A stretch of 19,249 nucleotides of DNA from CAYLGY01 sp964383325 (GCA_964383325.1 CAYLGY010000053.1:1-19249); one strand, 5' to 3'. Positions 1 to 7,805 are shown, numbered from the stretch's first letter. The notes: a model not told the origin generated them from the letters alone. Numbers and translations: made by a program.

Positions 1-691
1 CCGCCGCCCAGCCGGAGTAGCTGTTGAGCATCGAGACCACGACCGGCATGTCGGCGCCGCCGATCGGGATGATGATCAGCACGCCCAGCAGCAGCGACGC
101 AATGACGATCAGCCAGAAGACGAAATGGCTCTCGGTCAGGACCAGGGCCACGATCAGCGCGACCAGCAGCACGGCAAGCCCAAGATTGATGACATGGCGT
201 CCCGGCAGCAGGATCGGCTTGCCGGACATGCGCCCGTCCAGCTTCAGGAAGGCGATGATCGATCCGGTAAAGGTGATGGCGCCGATGGCAACGCCGATCG
301 ACATCTCGATCAGCGCCTGCGCATGGATCGTGCCGGGCAGGCCGATGTCGAAGCTCTCCGGCGCATAGATTGCCGCGGCGGCCACCAGGACCGCCGCAAG
401 GCCGACCAGCGAGTGGAATGCCGCGACGAGCTGCGGCATCGCCGTCATCGCGATCTTGCGGGCAATCACCGCGCCGATCGCCCCGCCGAGCGCCAGTCCG
501 AGCAGGATCAGGCCAAATCCGCCGGCCGTCGGCTGAGCCAGCGCAAGGGTCGTGACGATGGCGATCGCCATGCCGGCCATGCCGAACAGGTTCCCCTGCC
601 GGCTGGTTGTCGGATGGGACAGGCCGCGCAGCGCCAGGATGAAGAGGACACCGGAGACGAGATAGAGAAAGGCAGCCAGGTTCACGCTCAT
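1..691 (-). CDS. pntB: NAD(P) transhydrogenase subunit beta (partial, N-terminal half)
   Basis: This is the membrane and NADP(H)-binding subunit of the proton-translocating transhydrogenase, which uses the proton gradient to reduce NADP+ with NADH. The frame opens with ATG at 691 and stays open to the left edge, giving 230 residues out of about 460 usual for the family. Translation shows a run of hydrophobic helices (MSVNLAAFLYLVSGVLFILAL at the start, later GRHVINLGLAVLLVALIVAL) and the family stretch SMLNSYSGWAA at the edge. The NADP-binding domain III lies outside the window. A GAGGGG ribosome site sits six bases before the ATG, and the gene starts 10 bases after the pntAb stop, so it is the third gene of the pnt operon. 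The identification is secure; only the truncation by the window is a limit. Confidence 0.95.
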   Translation of the reverse strand, partial: MSVNLAAFLYLVSGVLFILALRGLSHPTTSRQGNLFGMAGMAIAIVTTLALAQPTAGGFGLILLGLALGGAIGAVIARKIAMTAMPQLVAAFHSLVGLAAVLVAAAAIYAPESFDIGLPGTIHAQALIEMSIGVAIGAITFTGSIIAFLKLDGRMSGKPILLPGRHVINLGLAVLLVALIVALVLTESHFVFWLIVIASLLLGVLIIIPIGGADMPVVVSMLNSYSGWAA

Positions 692-701
692 GGGTTGCCC
701 C

Positions 702-1112
702 TCACTTCTCTTTTTTCTTGTACATGGCCAGCATGCGCTGGGTGACGAGGAAGCCGCCGAAAATATTGATGCTGGCCAGCACCAGCGCCACGAAGCCGAA
801 GCCGGTCGCAAGCCCGCTGGCCGAGAGTCCAACGGCAAGCAGGGCCCCCACCACGATCACCGAGGAAATGGCGTTTGTCACCGACATCAGCGGCGTATGC
901 AGGGCAGGGGTGACGGACCAGACGACATAATAGCCGACGAAGATCGCCAGCACGAAGATTGCCAGGCGAAAGATGAACGGATCCACGCCGGTAACGGCAT
1001 GTGCCGCGGCCCCGGCGGCATCCGCAATGCCTTCGCTTTCCACCGTGGCGCGCACGGCCTGCGCCGCCTCCTCAAGCCGGTCAAGGGCCTGGCCGATCCT
1101 GGTTTCAGCCAT
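702..1112 (-). CDS. pntAb: NAD(P) transhydrogenase subunit alpha, membrane part (PntAb)
   Basis: Small membrane subunit of the three-part alphaproteobacterial transhydrogenase; it contributes the helices that correspond to the C-terminal part of one-piece PntA. I place the start at ATG 1112 because AGGAG lies nine bases upstream and the product (MAETRIGQALDR, 136 aa) then has the size usual for PntAb. The frame is open further upstream to 1208, but that part is arginine/alanine-rich and lies inside pntAa. Residues from about 45 on show hydrophobic helices (FIFRLAIFVLAIFVGYYVVW, then ISSVIVVGALLAVGLSASG and GFGFVALVLASINIFGGFLV), followed by the family ending TQRMLAMYKKKEK. The first eight bases overlap the end of pntAa (ATGGCTGA), which suggests translational coupling. 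Confidence 0.95.
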   Translation of the reverse strand: MAETRIGQALDRLEEAAQAVRATVESEGIADAAGAAAHAVTGVDPFIFRLAIFVLAIFVGYYVVWSVTPALHTPLMSVTNAISSVIVVGALLAVGLSASGLATGFGFVALVLASINIFGGFLVTQRMLAMYKKKEK

Positions 1113-2295
1113 TCGCTGCATCTCCTGTGCTCTCGCCGGCGACATTCTGCGCCGCCGCCGGTGCGGCGCCGCCGCCGCCGAATGCGGGGTGGACGACCGT
1201 GCCGCCATGGGTCAACAGCGTTGCCGCGACCAGCTCGTCGGACGGATCGACCTTGACCGTCTTCGCTTCCTTGTCGACCATGGTCTCGAGGAACGCATGC
1301 AGGTTCCGCGCATAGAGCAGCGAAGCCGAGGCTGCGAGTCTTCCGGCGAGATTGACATGGCCGATGATGCGCACGTCGCCGCGCTCGACGACCGCGCCCG
1401 GCTCGGAGCCTTCGACATTGCCGCCACGCTCGACCGCGAGGTCGACGAGGATCGAGCCCGGGCGCATCGAGCGCACCATCGCATCGGTCACCAGCCTCGG
1501 CGCAGGCCGGCCCGGAATGAGGGCAGTGGTAATGACGATGTCCTGCTGCGCGATATGGCCGGCGACCAGTTCCGCCTGCGCCTGCTTTTCGGCTTCGGTC
1601 AGTTCGCGTGCATAGCCGCCTTCGCCCGAGGCGTCCTTCAGCGCGTCCGTCATGATGAATTTCGCGCCGAGCGACTGCACCTGCTCGCCTGCCGCCGCGC
1701 GCACATCCGTCGCGGTGACGACGGCGCCGAGGCGCCTGGCAGTGGCGATGGCCTGCAGGCCGGCAACGCCCGCGCCCATGACGAAGACGCGCGCAGCCGG
1801 AACGGTTCCGGCAGCGGTCATCATCATCGGAAAGGCGCGGTCATACAGCGCCGCCGCCTCGATCACGGCGCGATAGCCGGCAAGGTTTGCCTGGCTGGAA
1901 AGCACGTCCATGGACTGGGCGCGGGTGATGCGCGGCATCAGTTCCATGGCGAAAGCCGAAAGGCCCGCGGCGGCCATTTCCCGGATGGCGGCCTCGTTTC
2001 CGTGCGGGTCCATCATGGCGAGGAGCACGGCGCCGCGGCGATAGCGGGTCAGCTCGGCGCTGTCCGGCCGGCGCACCCGCAGGACGACATCGGCGGACGA
2101 TGCATCGGCGGCGCTGCCGATCTCTGCGCCCGCTGCCTGGTACTCGGCATCGGGAATGCGCGCCAGCGTTCCCGCGCCGGCTTCGACCACGACCCGCAAC
2201 CCCAGGCGCAGCATGCGCTTGACCGTCTCCGGCGAGGCGGCAACGCGGCTCTCCCCTGCCGCGGATTCGCGGGCCACAAAAACCGTTTGCGTCAA
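1105..2295 (-). CDS. pntAa: NAD(P) transhydrogenase subunit alpha, NAD-binding part (PntAa)
   Basis: Soluble NAD(H)-binding subunit of the transhydrogenase, homologous to alanine dehydrogenase. The 396-residue product begins with the family pattern VFVARESAAGESRVAASPETV and carries the dinucleotide-binding loop GAGVAGLQAIATARRLGA followed by TATDVR near residues 170-200. The C-terminus is alanine/proline-rich (GGGGAAPAAAQNVAGE), as usual for the linker that ends PntAa. The start codon is TTG at 2295: the complement reads AGGAGG, five bases, then TTG, a near-perfect ribosome site, and no ATG fits the conserved N-terminus. A later GTG at 2277 would cut into the first strand. It is followed by pntAb with an eight-base overlap. 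Very secure apart from the rare start codon. Confidence 0.95.
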   Translation of the reverse strand: MTQTVFVARESAAGESRVAASPETVKRMLRLGLRVVVEAGAGTLARIPDAEYQAAGAEIGSAADASSADVVLRVRRPDSAELTRYRRGAVLLAMMDPHGNEAAIREMAAAGLSAFAMELMPRITRAQSMDVLSSQANLAGYRAVIEAAALYDRAFPMMMTAAGTVPAARVFVMGAGVAGLQAIATARRLGAVVTATDVRAAAGEQVQSLGAKFIMTDALKDASGEGGYARELTEAEKQAQAELVAGHIAQQDIVITTALIPGRPAPRLVTDAMVRSMRPGSILVDLAVERGGNVEGSEPGAVVERGDVRIIGHVNLAGRLAASASLLYARNLHAFLETMVDKEAKTVKVDPSDELVAATLLTHGGTVVHPAFGGGGAAPAAAQNVAGESTGDAANG

Positions 2296-2371
2296 TTCAG
2301 CCTCCTCTTCGCGTACCGATCCGGAGCAACCGGCCTGATTCGCGGGCTCTACGGGAAATTCCTCAAGTCGG

Positions 2372-2599
2372 TCAGCGCAGGAGATACCATCCGGCTGCGA
2401 AGATCAGGATGAACAGGATGGTTGCCGAGAAGAAACCGGCACTGGTGAAGAATCCGAACGCCATTGCTGCCAGCAATGCGGCCGAGCCGAGCGACAGATA
2501 CTTGGCCAGGCCGACGAACAGGCGGAATGTCCGTTCGTGCTCGGAATAATCCATGGGCGCGCCCAGTTCCAATTGCCCCGTTTGTGTATCGTCAGACAT
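2372..2599 (-). CDS. aa3-type cytochrome c oxidase subunit IV-like protein
   Basis: A 75-residue protein, MSDDTQTGQLELGAPMDYSEHERTF and so on, that matches the small single-domain family known as bacterial aa3-type cytochrome oxidase subunit IV. The diagnostic part is the segment D-YSEHERTFRLFVGLAKY around residues 17-35, followed by two hydrophobic helices (LGSAALLAAMAFGFF and FFSATILFILIFAAGWYLL). The ATG at 2599 is preceded by GGAG at six bases; an in-frame upstream extension to 2653 has no such site and looks non-coding. It stands 76 bases upstream of pntAa on the same strand, an arrangement I recall as common in Rhizobiales, so it is probably the first gene of the pnt transcript. Membership of the family is clear. 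A direct role in the oxidase cannot be shown from here. Confidence 0.85.
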   Translation of the reverse strand: MSDDTQTGQLELGAPMDYSEHERTFRLFVGLAKYLSLGSAALLAAMAFGFFTSAGFFSATILFILIFAAGWYLLR

Positions 2600-2744
2600 G
2601 GTCAACTCCGATTTCTCCGCACGCGACATACCCAAATTCGACTGCAAGAGCAATGGTTCGATTGTCGCAACGGCCAGCGTTCCGGCAGCAATCGACGCGG
2701 TTGGATGCTGCGCGCGCGTTCAACTGCCGCCAGTGCAGCCACTT

Positions 2745-2775
2745 AGTATAGAATGAGCTTATATGTGGAAAACCC
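2745..2775 (-). promoter_or_regulatory. candidate promoter for the coxIV-like/pnt operon
   Basis: On the complement, TATACT (2750-2745) is one mismatch from the -10 consensus, and a T-rich GTTTTC element lies 17 bases upstream. The region lies in the 208-base non-coding stretch between the binding-protein stop at 2808 and the small gene at 2599. The -35 match is weak, so this is a suggestion only. The rest of that stretch shows nothing else I can name. Confidence 0.25.
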
Positions 2776-2807
2776 GGATGGAGCGGACCATCGGAGGGTG
2801 GTCGGCA

Positions 2808-4121
2808 TTACCGGGCGCATTCCACCGCCTGCACGCCGGCTTCCAATGCCTCGGCAAGTGCTGCCGCGCTGGCGCGAATCAGCGGCTCGAGCAGTTCCCG
2901 GTCGGGTTCCAGGAAATCCGTGACCTGACGCCAGGCCCGTTCCTGCGCGTCCCAGCGATAGATGGCGGCGCGGCCCGGACCGCCATGATCGGTGCAGCTC
3001 AGGGCGATCTCCGGAGCGAATTCCGGCAGGCCGAGGCGCTGCATGCGCGCCTTGTCGATGCGCAGCGCTTCCAGCCCGTCGCGCATCATTGCCGGGGTGA
3101 TTTCGGTCGTATCGTTGCGCCGCATCGCGGTGCGGGCCGCCTCGGCCGCGAGCACCGCCGCATAGAGGCCCGAATTATAGTGCGCCGTTCCCGCATTGGC
3201 GCCGTTTCCGGCGGCCTTGCCGGTGTCGTACACATATTTCTGCAGGTCCTCATAGAGCGGAAATCCGCGTCCCGTTCTGTGGAACAGCAGCGCGCGGTAG
3301 CCCTCCGCGCCGGCGCCGGCGTCAAGGATTTCGGCATCCGTTGCCGCTCCCCAATTGCCGATGATCCGCCCGGCGGGGAAGCCGACCCGCAACGCTTCCT
3401 CAAGCGCAATGCGGCTCATGATTCCCCAGCCCCAAAGGGCGACGAAATCCGGCGCTTCCGCGGCAATGCGCTCCCAGACGGCCTTCTGCTCCTGGCCCGG
3501 ATGGTCCACCGCATGGACGCGCAGGCCGAAACGGTGCTTGCGGGCCAGTTCGCGAAAGATCGGTATCGGCTCCTGCCCATAGGGCGAATTGAGATGGACG
3601 AGCGCGATGCGCCTGCCGGCAAGGCTTCCGCCCGCCTCGCTCCGCATGAACTCCACGATGATCGTGGCCGCGTCCCAGGCATGGGCCGGAAAATTGAACG
3701 CCCAGCGAAAGACGGAGGCATCGGCGAAGGCGGCTCGGCCATGGCCCATGCTGAGCACCGGTACGCCGTCGGCGCTCGCGCGCGGCAGGATGCGCGCGGC
3801 AAGGCTCGTCGACAAGGGCTGGATCAGCAGTGGATTCAGTCCGCGGATCGCCTCGTAGCATTCGGCGCCGCGGTCGGAATTGTAGCCGGTATCGCATTCG
3901 GGCACCTGGATGCGCACGCCATTGATGCCGCCATCGCGCTCGTTGAGCAGGGTGAAATAGTCCTCAAAGCCATCGGCGAAGGCGCTGCCGCCGGAAGCAT
4001 AGGGACCGCTGCGATAGGAAAGGGCCGGAAAGATGAGATCGGCGCGGGCGGCCGCGACCGGCGCGAGCAGGAGCGCCGCCGCCAGGATCGTCCATCGCCC
4101 GCGCCATGTTCGCCGGATCAT
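2808..4121 (-). CDS. ABC transporter periplasmic substrate-binding protein (branched-chain amino acid type)
   Basis: A 437-residue secreted binding protein of the type I fold used for branched-chain amino acids, amides and urea. The ATG at 4121 gives a clear Sec signal peptide (MIRRTWRGRWTILAAALLL, cut likely after ARA at residue 27). The body opens with LIFPALSYRSGPYASGG, then FADGFEDYFTLLNERDGGINGVRI, which is the ligand-pocket pattern of this family, followed by PVLSMGHGRA and IALVHLNSPYGQ. Four cysteines lie in the mature part. The ribosome site before 4121 is weak. An in-frame ATG at 4148 would overlap allA but would bury the signal peptide. It lies 13 bases after allA and appears to be the last gene of the ureide cluster, with no permease or ATPase beside it. 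The ligand is unknown; an ureide or breakdown product is inferred only from context. Confidence 0.8.
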   Translation of the reverse strand: MIRRTWRGRWTILAAALLLAPVAAARADLIFPALSYRSGPYASGGSAFADGFEDYFTLLNERDGGINGVRIQVPECDTGYNSDRGAECYEAIRGLNPLLIQPLSTSLAARILPRASADGVPVLSMGHGRAAFADASVFRWAFNFPAHAWDAATIIVEFMRSEAGGSLAGRRIALVHLNSPYGQEPIPIFRELARKHRFGLRVHAVDHPGQEQKAVWERIAAEAPDFVALWGWGIMSRIALEEALRVGFPAGRIIGNWGAATDAEILDAGAGAEGYRALLFHRTGRGFPLYEDLQKYVYDTGKAAGNGANAGTAHYNSGLYAAVLAAEAARTAMRRNDTTEITPAMMRDGLEALRIDKARMQRLGLPEFAPEIALSCTDHGGPGRAAIYRWDAQERAWRQVTDFLEPDRELLEPLIRASAAALAEALEAGVQAVECAR

Positions 4122-4134
4122 GTGCGGGATCCGT

Positions 4135-4647
4135 TCATGCGGACGCATCCGGATCGGGAAGCACGATCTCGTAGGGCTCGGCGAAATGATGCTCCTCGAG
4201 ATTGACACCGCCGCCGCCGCGGTCGACGACCAGGAAATCCTGCCGCCCATCCAGAGGCGCCAGCGGCGCATGCCAGACATTGCGATGGAAATTGATGCCC
4301 TGGCTGCCGGAGGTCAGGAAGGCCACCGGCGCTCCGGGACGGCCTTGCTCGTCCGGACAGGCCACGACGAGGAAAGGCCGGCCTTCCAGCGGCACGAAGG
4401 CCTGGCTGCCGAGCGGATGTCGCTCGACCATCGGCAGGCGCAGGGGCAGGCTGGCGGGTTCGCTGCGGAACAGATTGATCAGGACCCGCGCCGCCTCGCC
4501 GATCGCCTCCACCCGCGCCAGATCGTGATAGCGCTGGCAGCGCCCGTCATTGATCGGGAAACATTCGGCGCCTTCGGTCGAGATGACGTCGCCGAACGGC
4601 GCAAAGGATGCCCGCGTCAGCGGTTGCGCCAGGATGCGTCGCGTCAT
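4135..4647 (-). CDS. allA: ureidoglycolate lyase
   Basis: Splits (S)-ureidoglycolate to glyoxylate and urea, the final step of ureide breakdown. The 170-residue product (MTRRILAQPLTRASFAPFGDVI) has the family's typical length and its landmarks: FAPFGDVI near the start, INLFRSEPASLPL, ERHPLGSQAFVPLEGRPFLVVACP in the middle, GINFHRNVWHAPLAPL for the active-site region, and the closing DFLVVDRGG. The ATG at 4647 overlaps the allE stop as ATGA and has GGGAGG upstream, so it is translationally coupled to allE; an in-frame extension to 4758 lies inside allE and is not used. Context (allE before it, PuuE-UraD further up) agrees with the assignment. Confidence 0.93.
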   Translation of the reverse strand: MTRRILAQPLTRASFAPFGDVISTEGAECFPINDGRCQRYHDLARVEAIGEAARVLINLFRSEPASLPLRLPMVERHPLGSQAFVPLEGRPFLVVACPDEQGRPGAPVAFLTSGSQGINFHRNVWHAPLAPLDGRQDFLVVDRGGGGVNLEEHHFAEPYEIVLPDPDASA

Positions 4648-5474
4648 CGGCGGATCCCTCCCACTTTCGGGTGGCGGTTGACATCCTTGTAGAGCAGGTA
4701 ACGGAACCTGCCTGGCCCCCCGGCATAGCAGGCTTGCGGGCAGAAGGCGCGCAGCCACATGAAATCGCCCGCCTCGACCTCGACCCAGTCGCGATTGAGC
4801 CGGTAGACTGCCTTGCCTTCCAGCACGTAAAGCCCGTGCTCCATGACATGGGTCTCGCAGAACGGGATGACGGCCCCGGGCTCCAGCGTGACGATGGTGA
4901 TGTGCATGTCGTGACGCAGGTCGGCCGGGTCCATGAAGCGCGTCGTCGCCCAGCGGCCTTGCGTATCCGGCATGGGATCGGGCGCGATCTCGCGGTCGCT
5001 GGCGATATGGGCTTCCGGCTCGCCGAGGCCCTCGACGGCCTCATAGGCCTTGCGGAACCAGTGAAAGCGGGCGGGCGCGGCGCCGGAATTGCGTAGCGTC
5101 CAGCGCGCCGAGGGCGGGACATAGGCAAAGCCGCCCGGGCTGAGCACATGGTTCTCGCCGTCGATGACCAGGGACAATTGCCCGTCGACGACGAACAGGG
5201 CCGCCTCGACGCCCGCCTCGGTCTCGGGACGGTCGCTGCCGCCGCCGGGCGCGACCTCCACGACATATTGCGAGAATGTCTCGGCAAATCCCGACATCGG
5301 CCGGGCAAGGATCCAGGCCCGCGTGCCCTCCCAGAAAGGCAGGAAGCTGGTCACGATGTCGCGCATCACCCCTCTCGGGATCACCGCATAGGCCTCGGTG
5401 AACACTGCGCGGCCGGACAGGAGCTCCGTCTGCCGGGGCAGGCCATCTGCCGGAATCGCGTAGTTCGCTGTCAT
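4644..5474 (-). CDS. allE: (S)-ureidoglycine aminohydrolase (bicupin)
   Basis: Converts (S)-ureidoglycine to (S)-ureidoglycolate with release of ammonia, a manganese-dependent step between allantoate hydrolysis and AllA. The 276-residue product has two cupin domains. The second holds the metal set as I know it from the plant enzyme, with identical spacing: E207, H209 and H213 in CETHVMEHG, then Q247 in FCPQACYAGG. The stretch HGLYVLEGKAVYRLN is nearly the E. coli (YlbA) sequence. The start ATG at 5474 has GGGAGGG upstream and overlaps the preceding stop as ATGA; its own stop overlaps allA in the same way. The spacing of the ligands makes this more than a generic cupin call. Confidence 0.95.
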   Translation of the reverse strand: MTANYAIPADGLPRQTELLSGRAVFTEAYAVIPRGVMRDIVTSFLPFWEGTRAWILARPMSGFAETFSQYVVEVAPGGGSDRPETEAGVEAALFVVDGQLSLVIDGENHVLSPGGFAYVPPSARWTLRNSGAAPARFHWFRKAYEAVEGLGEPEAHIASDREIAPDPMPDTQGRWATTRFMDPADLRHDMHITIVTLEPGAVIPFCETHVMEHGLYVLEGKAVYRLNRDWVEVEAGDFMWLRAFCPQACYAGGPGRFRYLLYKDVNRHPKVGGIRR

Positions 5475-6922
5475 TTCTCACCCTCCCGGTCCGCCAGCTT
5501 CTCCTGCAGGCGCAGGAGCGCGATCCGTTCCACCTGGCGGCAGGCCGTGTCGAACTCGGTTTCTGCGTCGTTCCCGAGCCGCTGCCGGAAGCTGGCCAGG
5601 ATCTCGTCCTTGCCGAGGCCGCGCACGGCGATGATGAAGGGAAAGCCGAATTTTTCCGTGTAGGCGCCGTTGAGCTGCGTGAACGTCTCGCGTTCCGCAT
5701 CGGTGAGCAGGTCGAGCCCGGCCGAGGCCTGTTCCGCCGCCGATTCTGCCGTCAGGCGCTTCGCCTGCGCCAGCCGGCCGGCGAGGTCCGGATGGGCCTT
5801 CAGAACCGCCATCCGTCGCTCGCTGGGCGCGGCGCGAAAGACCCGCGCCAGCGCATTGTGCAGCCCGATGGCGCTGTCATGGGCCGGTCCGAGTTCGCCT
5901 GCATGCGCCGCCTCGGCGATCCAGGGCGATTCCTCGAAGGCATTGCCGAACTCGGCGATGAACGCTTCGTGGCTCATCTTCGACGGACGCAGCGCCGGTG
6001 GCCGGTGCGGATGCCGCTGGCGCCAGTGGCGGGCAATGTCGATGCGCCGGGTGACCCAGACCCGTTCATGGCTCAGGACATGGTCAATGAACCGTTGCAG
6101 CGCCTTCGCCCGCCCCGGACGGCCCGCAAGCCGGCAATGCAGGCCGATATTCAGCATTTTCGGCCGGCCGGCGAGGCCCTCCTCGTAGAGGAGGTCGAAA
6201 CTGTCGCGCAGATAGGCGAAGAACTGGTCGCCGGAATTGAAGCCCTGGGCGGTCGCGAAGCGCATGTCATTGGCGTCGAGCGTATAGGGAATGATCAGCT
6301 GCGGGCTCGGATCCGTCTCCAGCCAGTAGGGCAGGTCATCGGCGTAGGAATCCGACAGATATTCGAAACCGCCTTCCCTGGCCGCAAGCTCGACCGTGTG
6401 GATGCTGGCCCGCCCGAGATAGTAGCCCAGCGGCCGCTCCCCGGTCGCCTCGGCATGGATGCGGATTGCTTCGCGCAGATGGTGCAGCTCCTCCTCGGGT
6501 TCGGCGTCCTTGTACTCGATCCATTTGTAGCCATGGCTGGCGATTTCCCATCCTGCTTCCTGCATGGCCGCGACCTGTTCGGGACTGCGCGCCAGCGCGG
6601 TGGCGACGCCATAGACCGTGGCCGGGATCCCCGCTTCGGTGAAGATCCGGTGCAGGCGCCAGAAGCCGGCCCGGGCGCCATATTCATAGATGGATTCCAT
6701 GTTCCAGTGCCGCTGGCCGGGCCATTGCGCCGCCCCGACGATTTCCGACAGGAACGCTTCCGAGGCCGCGTCGCCGTGCAGGATGCAGTTCTCTCCGCCC
6801 TCTTCGTAATTGATGACGAACTGCACCGCGATGGCCGCGTCTCCGGGCCATTGCGGATCGGGGGGATTGCTCCCGTATCCGCGCATGTCACGTGGGTATC
6901 TCGGAGCCTCGGGCACGACCAT
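5471..6922 (-). CDS. fused allantoinase PuuE - OHCU decarboxylase UraD
   Basis: One 483-residue protein carries two purine-pathway enzymes. Residues 1 to about 305 are PuuE, the polysaccharide-deacetylase-like cofactor-free allantoinase. They show PRDMRGYGSNPPDPQWPG at the start, NYEEGGEN, ESIYEYGARAGFWR, IASHGYKWIEY, GERPLGYYLGR, SDSYADDLPYW, LDANDMRF and IGLHCRLAGRPGR. Residues 316-483 are UraD, which decarboxylates OHCU to (S)-allantoin. Its catalytic pair is present as H377 in KAHPDLAG and E397 in SAAEQASAGLD, followed by EKFGFPFIIAVRG. A short basic linker rich in H, R and P joins them. GGAGGGAA directly precedes the ATG at 6922; an internal ATG 12 codons later is a weaker alternative. 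It overlaps allE as ATGA. Reaction order is UraD first, then PuuE, the reverse of domain order. Confidence 0.93.
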   Translation of the reverse strand: MVVPEAPRYPRDMRGYGSNPPDPQWPGDAAIAVQFVINYEEGGENCILHGDAASEAFLSEIVGAAQWPGQRHWNMESIYEYGARAGFWRLHRIFTEAGIPATVYGVATALARSPEQVAAMQEAGWEIASHGYKWIEYKDAEPEEELHHLREAIRIHAEATGERPLGYYLGRASIHTVELAAREGGFEYLSDSYADDLPYWLETDPSPQLIIPYTLDANDMRFATAQGFNSGDQFFAYLRDSFDLLYEEGLAGRPKMLNIGLHCRLAGRPGRAKALQRFIDHVLSHERVWVTRRIDIARHWRQRHPHRPPALRPSKMSHEAFIAEFGNAFEESPWIAEAAHAGELGPAHDSAIGLHNALARVFRAAPSERRMAVLKAHPDLAGRLAQAKRLTAESAAEQASAGLDLLTDAERETFTQLNGAYTEKFGFPFIIAVRGLGKDEILASFRQRLGNDAETEFDTACRQVERIALLRLQEKLADREGEK

Positions 6923-7006
6923 TTCCCTCCAGTCACTTTCCGCAACGATGCGCGATTATGCCAATGTGCCGGAGTTCGGCCAGCCCATTTATTCTTGAAA
7001 CTGATT

Positions 7007-7747
7007 TTATCGGAAATCGTCCGGGTCGAATGCATGCATGTCGAGCAGCAGCCGGGCAAATTCGCCGGCGGCATGGTCGAGCAGCGCTTCTCCTGCCTGT
7101 GCCGACGCCGCCGCCGCATTGCCGGCAACGCCCGCCTCATTGAGGTCGCCCATCTTCCAGCCGAAGGCGTGCGGGCCATAGGCGCGCAGATGTCGGAAGC
7201 GCCGGGCGAATTCCCGCTGGCGCGAATCCATGTTCCCCGCCCGCTTCATGTCGACCGCCTCCGGGCGCAGCGCCAGCATGACCGAGGTCTCGACCAGCCC
7301 GCCATGAATGCCGAAGGCCCGTTCCTCCTCCGGTACCAGGCCAGCCGGATGGCCGAAACGTGTCCAGCTCGTCGCCACGGCCAGCATGGACCGGCGCACG
7401 CGCAGTTCCGTTGCGACGATGGTCATCAGCGGCGAATTGCCGCCATGCGCGTTCAGCATGACGAATTTGCGGATGCCGCGATCATGCAGCGCCTCTCCGA
7501 TCGCGATCCAGCGATGCACGGCCTCGTCGAAGGCCAGGCTGCGCGTTCCGGGAAAATCGAGGTGCTCGATCGAATAGCCGACCGGCTCGGCGGCGAGGAT
7601 CTCCACCGCAATCTCCGCCGGCAGGCGCGCGACCGCGCGCTTTGCCACGGCCTCTGCAATGATCGTGTCCGTTTCCGGCGGCAGATGCGCGCCGTGCTGT
7701 TCGGTGGCGCCCAGCGGCAGGATGGCGATGAGGTCGTTCCGCGACAT
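7007..7747 (-). CDS. creatininase-family amidohydrolase (not creatininase itself)
   Basis: A 246-residue metal hydrolase of the creatininase family. Visible motifs are LPLGATEQHGAHLPPETDT (metal residues E16, H18 and D27 at creatininase spacing), VMLNAHGGN (H101) and FGIHGGLVETS (H148, E153). True creatininase has NGHYEN, where a glutamate two after the histidine binds the second metal. Here that place is glycine, so the protein belongs to the wider NxHGGN group, which includes formamide and amide hydrolases, and creatinine should not be assumed as substrate. AGGAC stands just before the ATG at 7747; the N-terminus is shorter than usual, and the frame stays open upstream without another ATG. 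It heads the ureide cluster (84 bases before PuuE-UraD) and is divergent from the LacI-type regulator. Exact substrate unknown. Confidence 0.8.
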   Translation of the reverse strand: MSRNDLIAILPLGATEQHGAHLPPETDTIIAEAVAKRAVARLPAEIAVEILAAEPVGYSIEHLDFPGTRSLAFDEAVHRWIAIGEALHDRGIRKFVMLNAHGGNSPLMTIVATELRVRRSMLAVATSWTRFGHPAGLVPEEERAFGIHGGLVETSVMLALRPEAVDMKRAGNMDSRQREFARRFRHLRAYGPHAFGWKMGDLNEAGVAGNAAAASAQAGEALLDHAAGEFARLLLDMHAFDPDDFR

Positions 7748-7805
7748 GTCCTGTTCCAGATCTCGATCGGGACTTGATTTCCGAAGGCCGGATGCTATGG
7801 AGCCT

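Noticed and set aside
973..2412. A 479-codon plus-strand frame across pntA
   Set aside because: Antisense to pntAa and pntAb; composition is that of a shadow frame and no domain is recognisable.
2763..4205. A 480-codon plus-strand frame opposite the binding protein
   Set aside because: The minus strand encodes a signal peptide and family motifs; the plus-strand product has none.
5792..7777. A 661-codon open frame on the plus strand across the ureide genes
   Set aside because: It is antisense to PuuE-UraD and the creatininase-family gene, which have clear family motifs; its product is rich in R, H, G and D without motifs, a usual effect of high GC.
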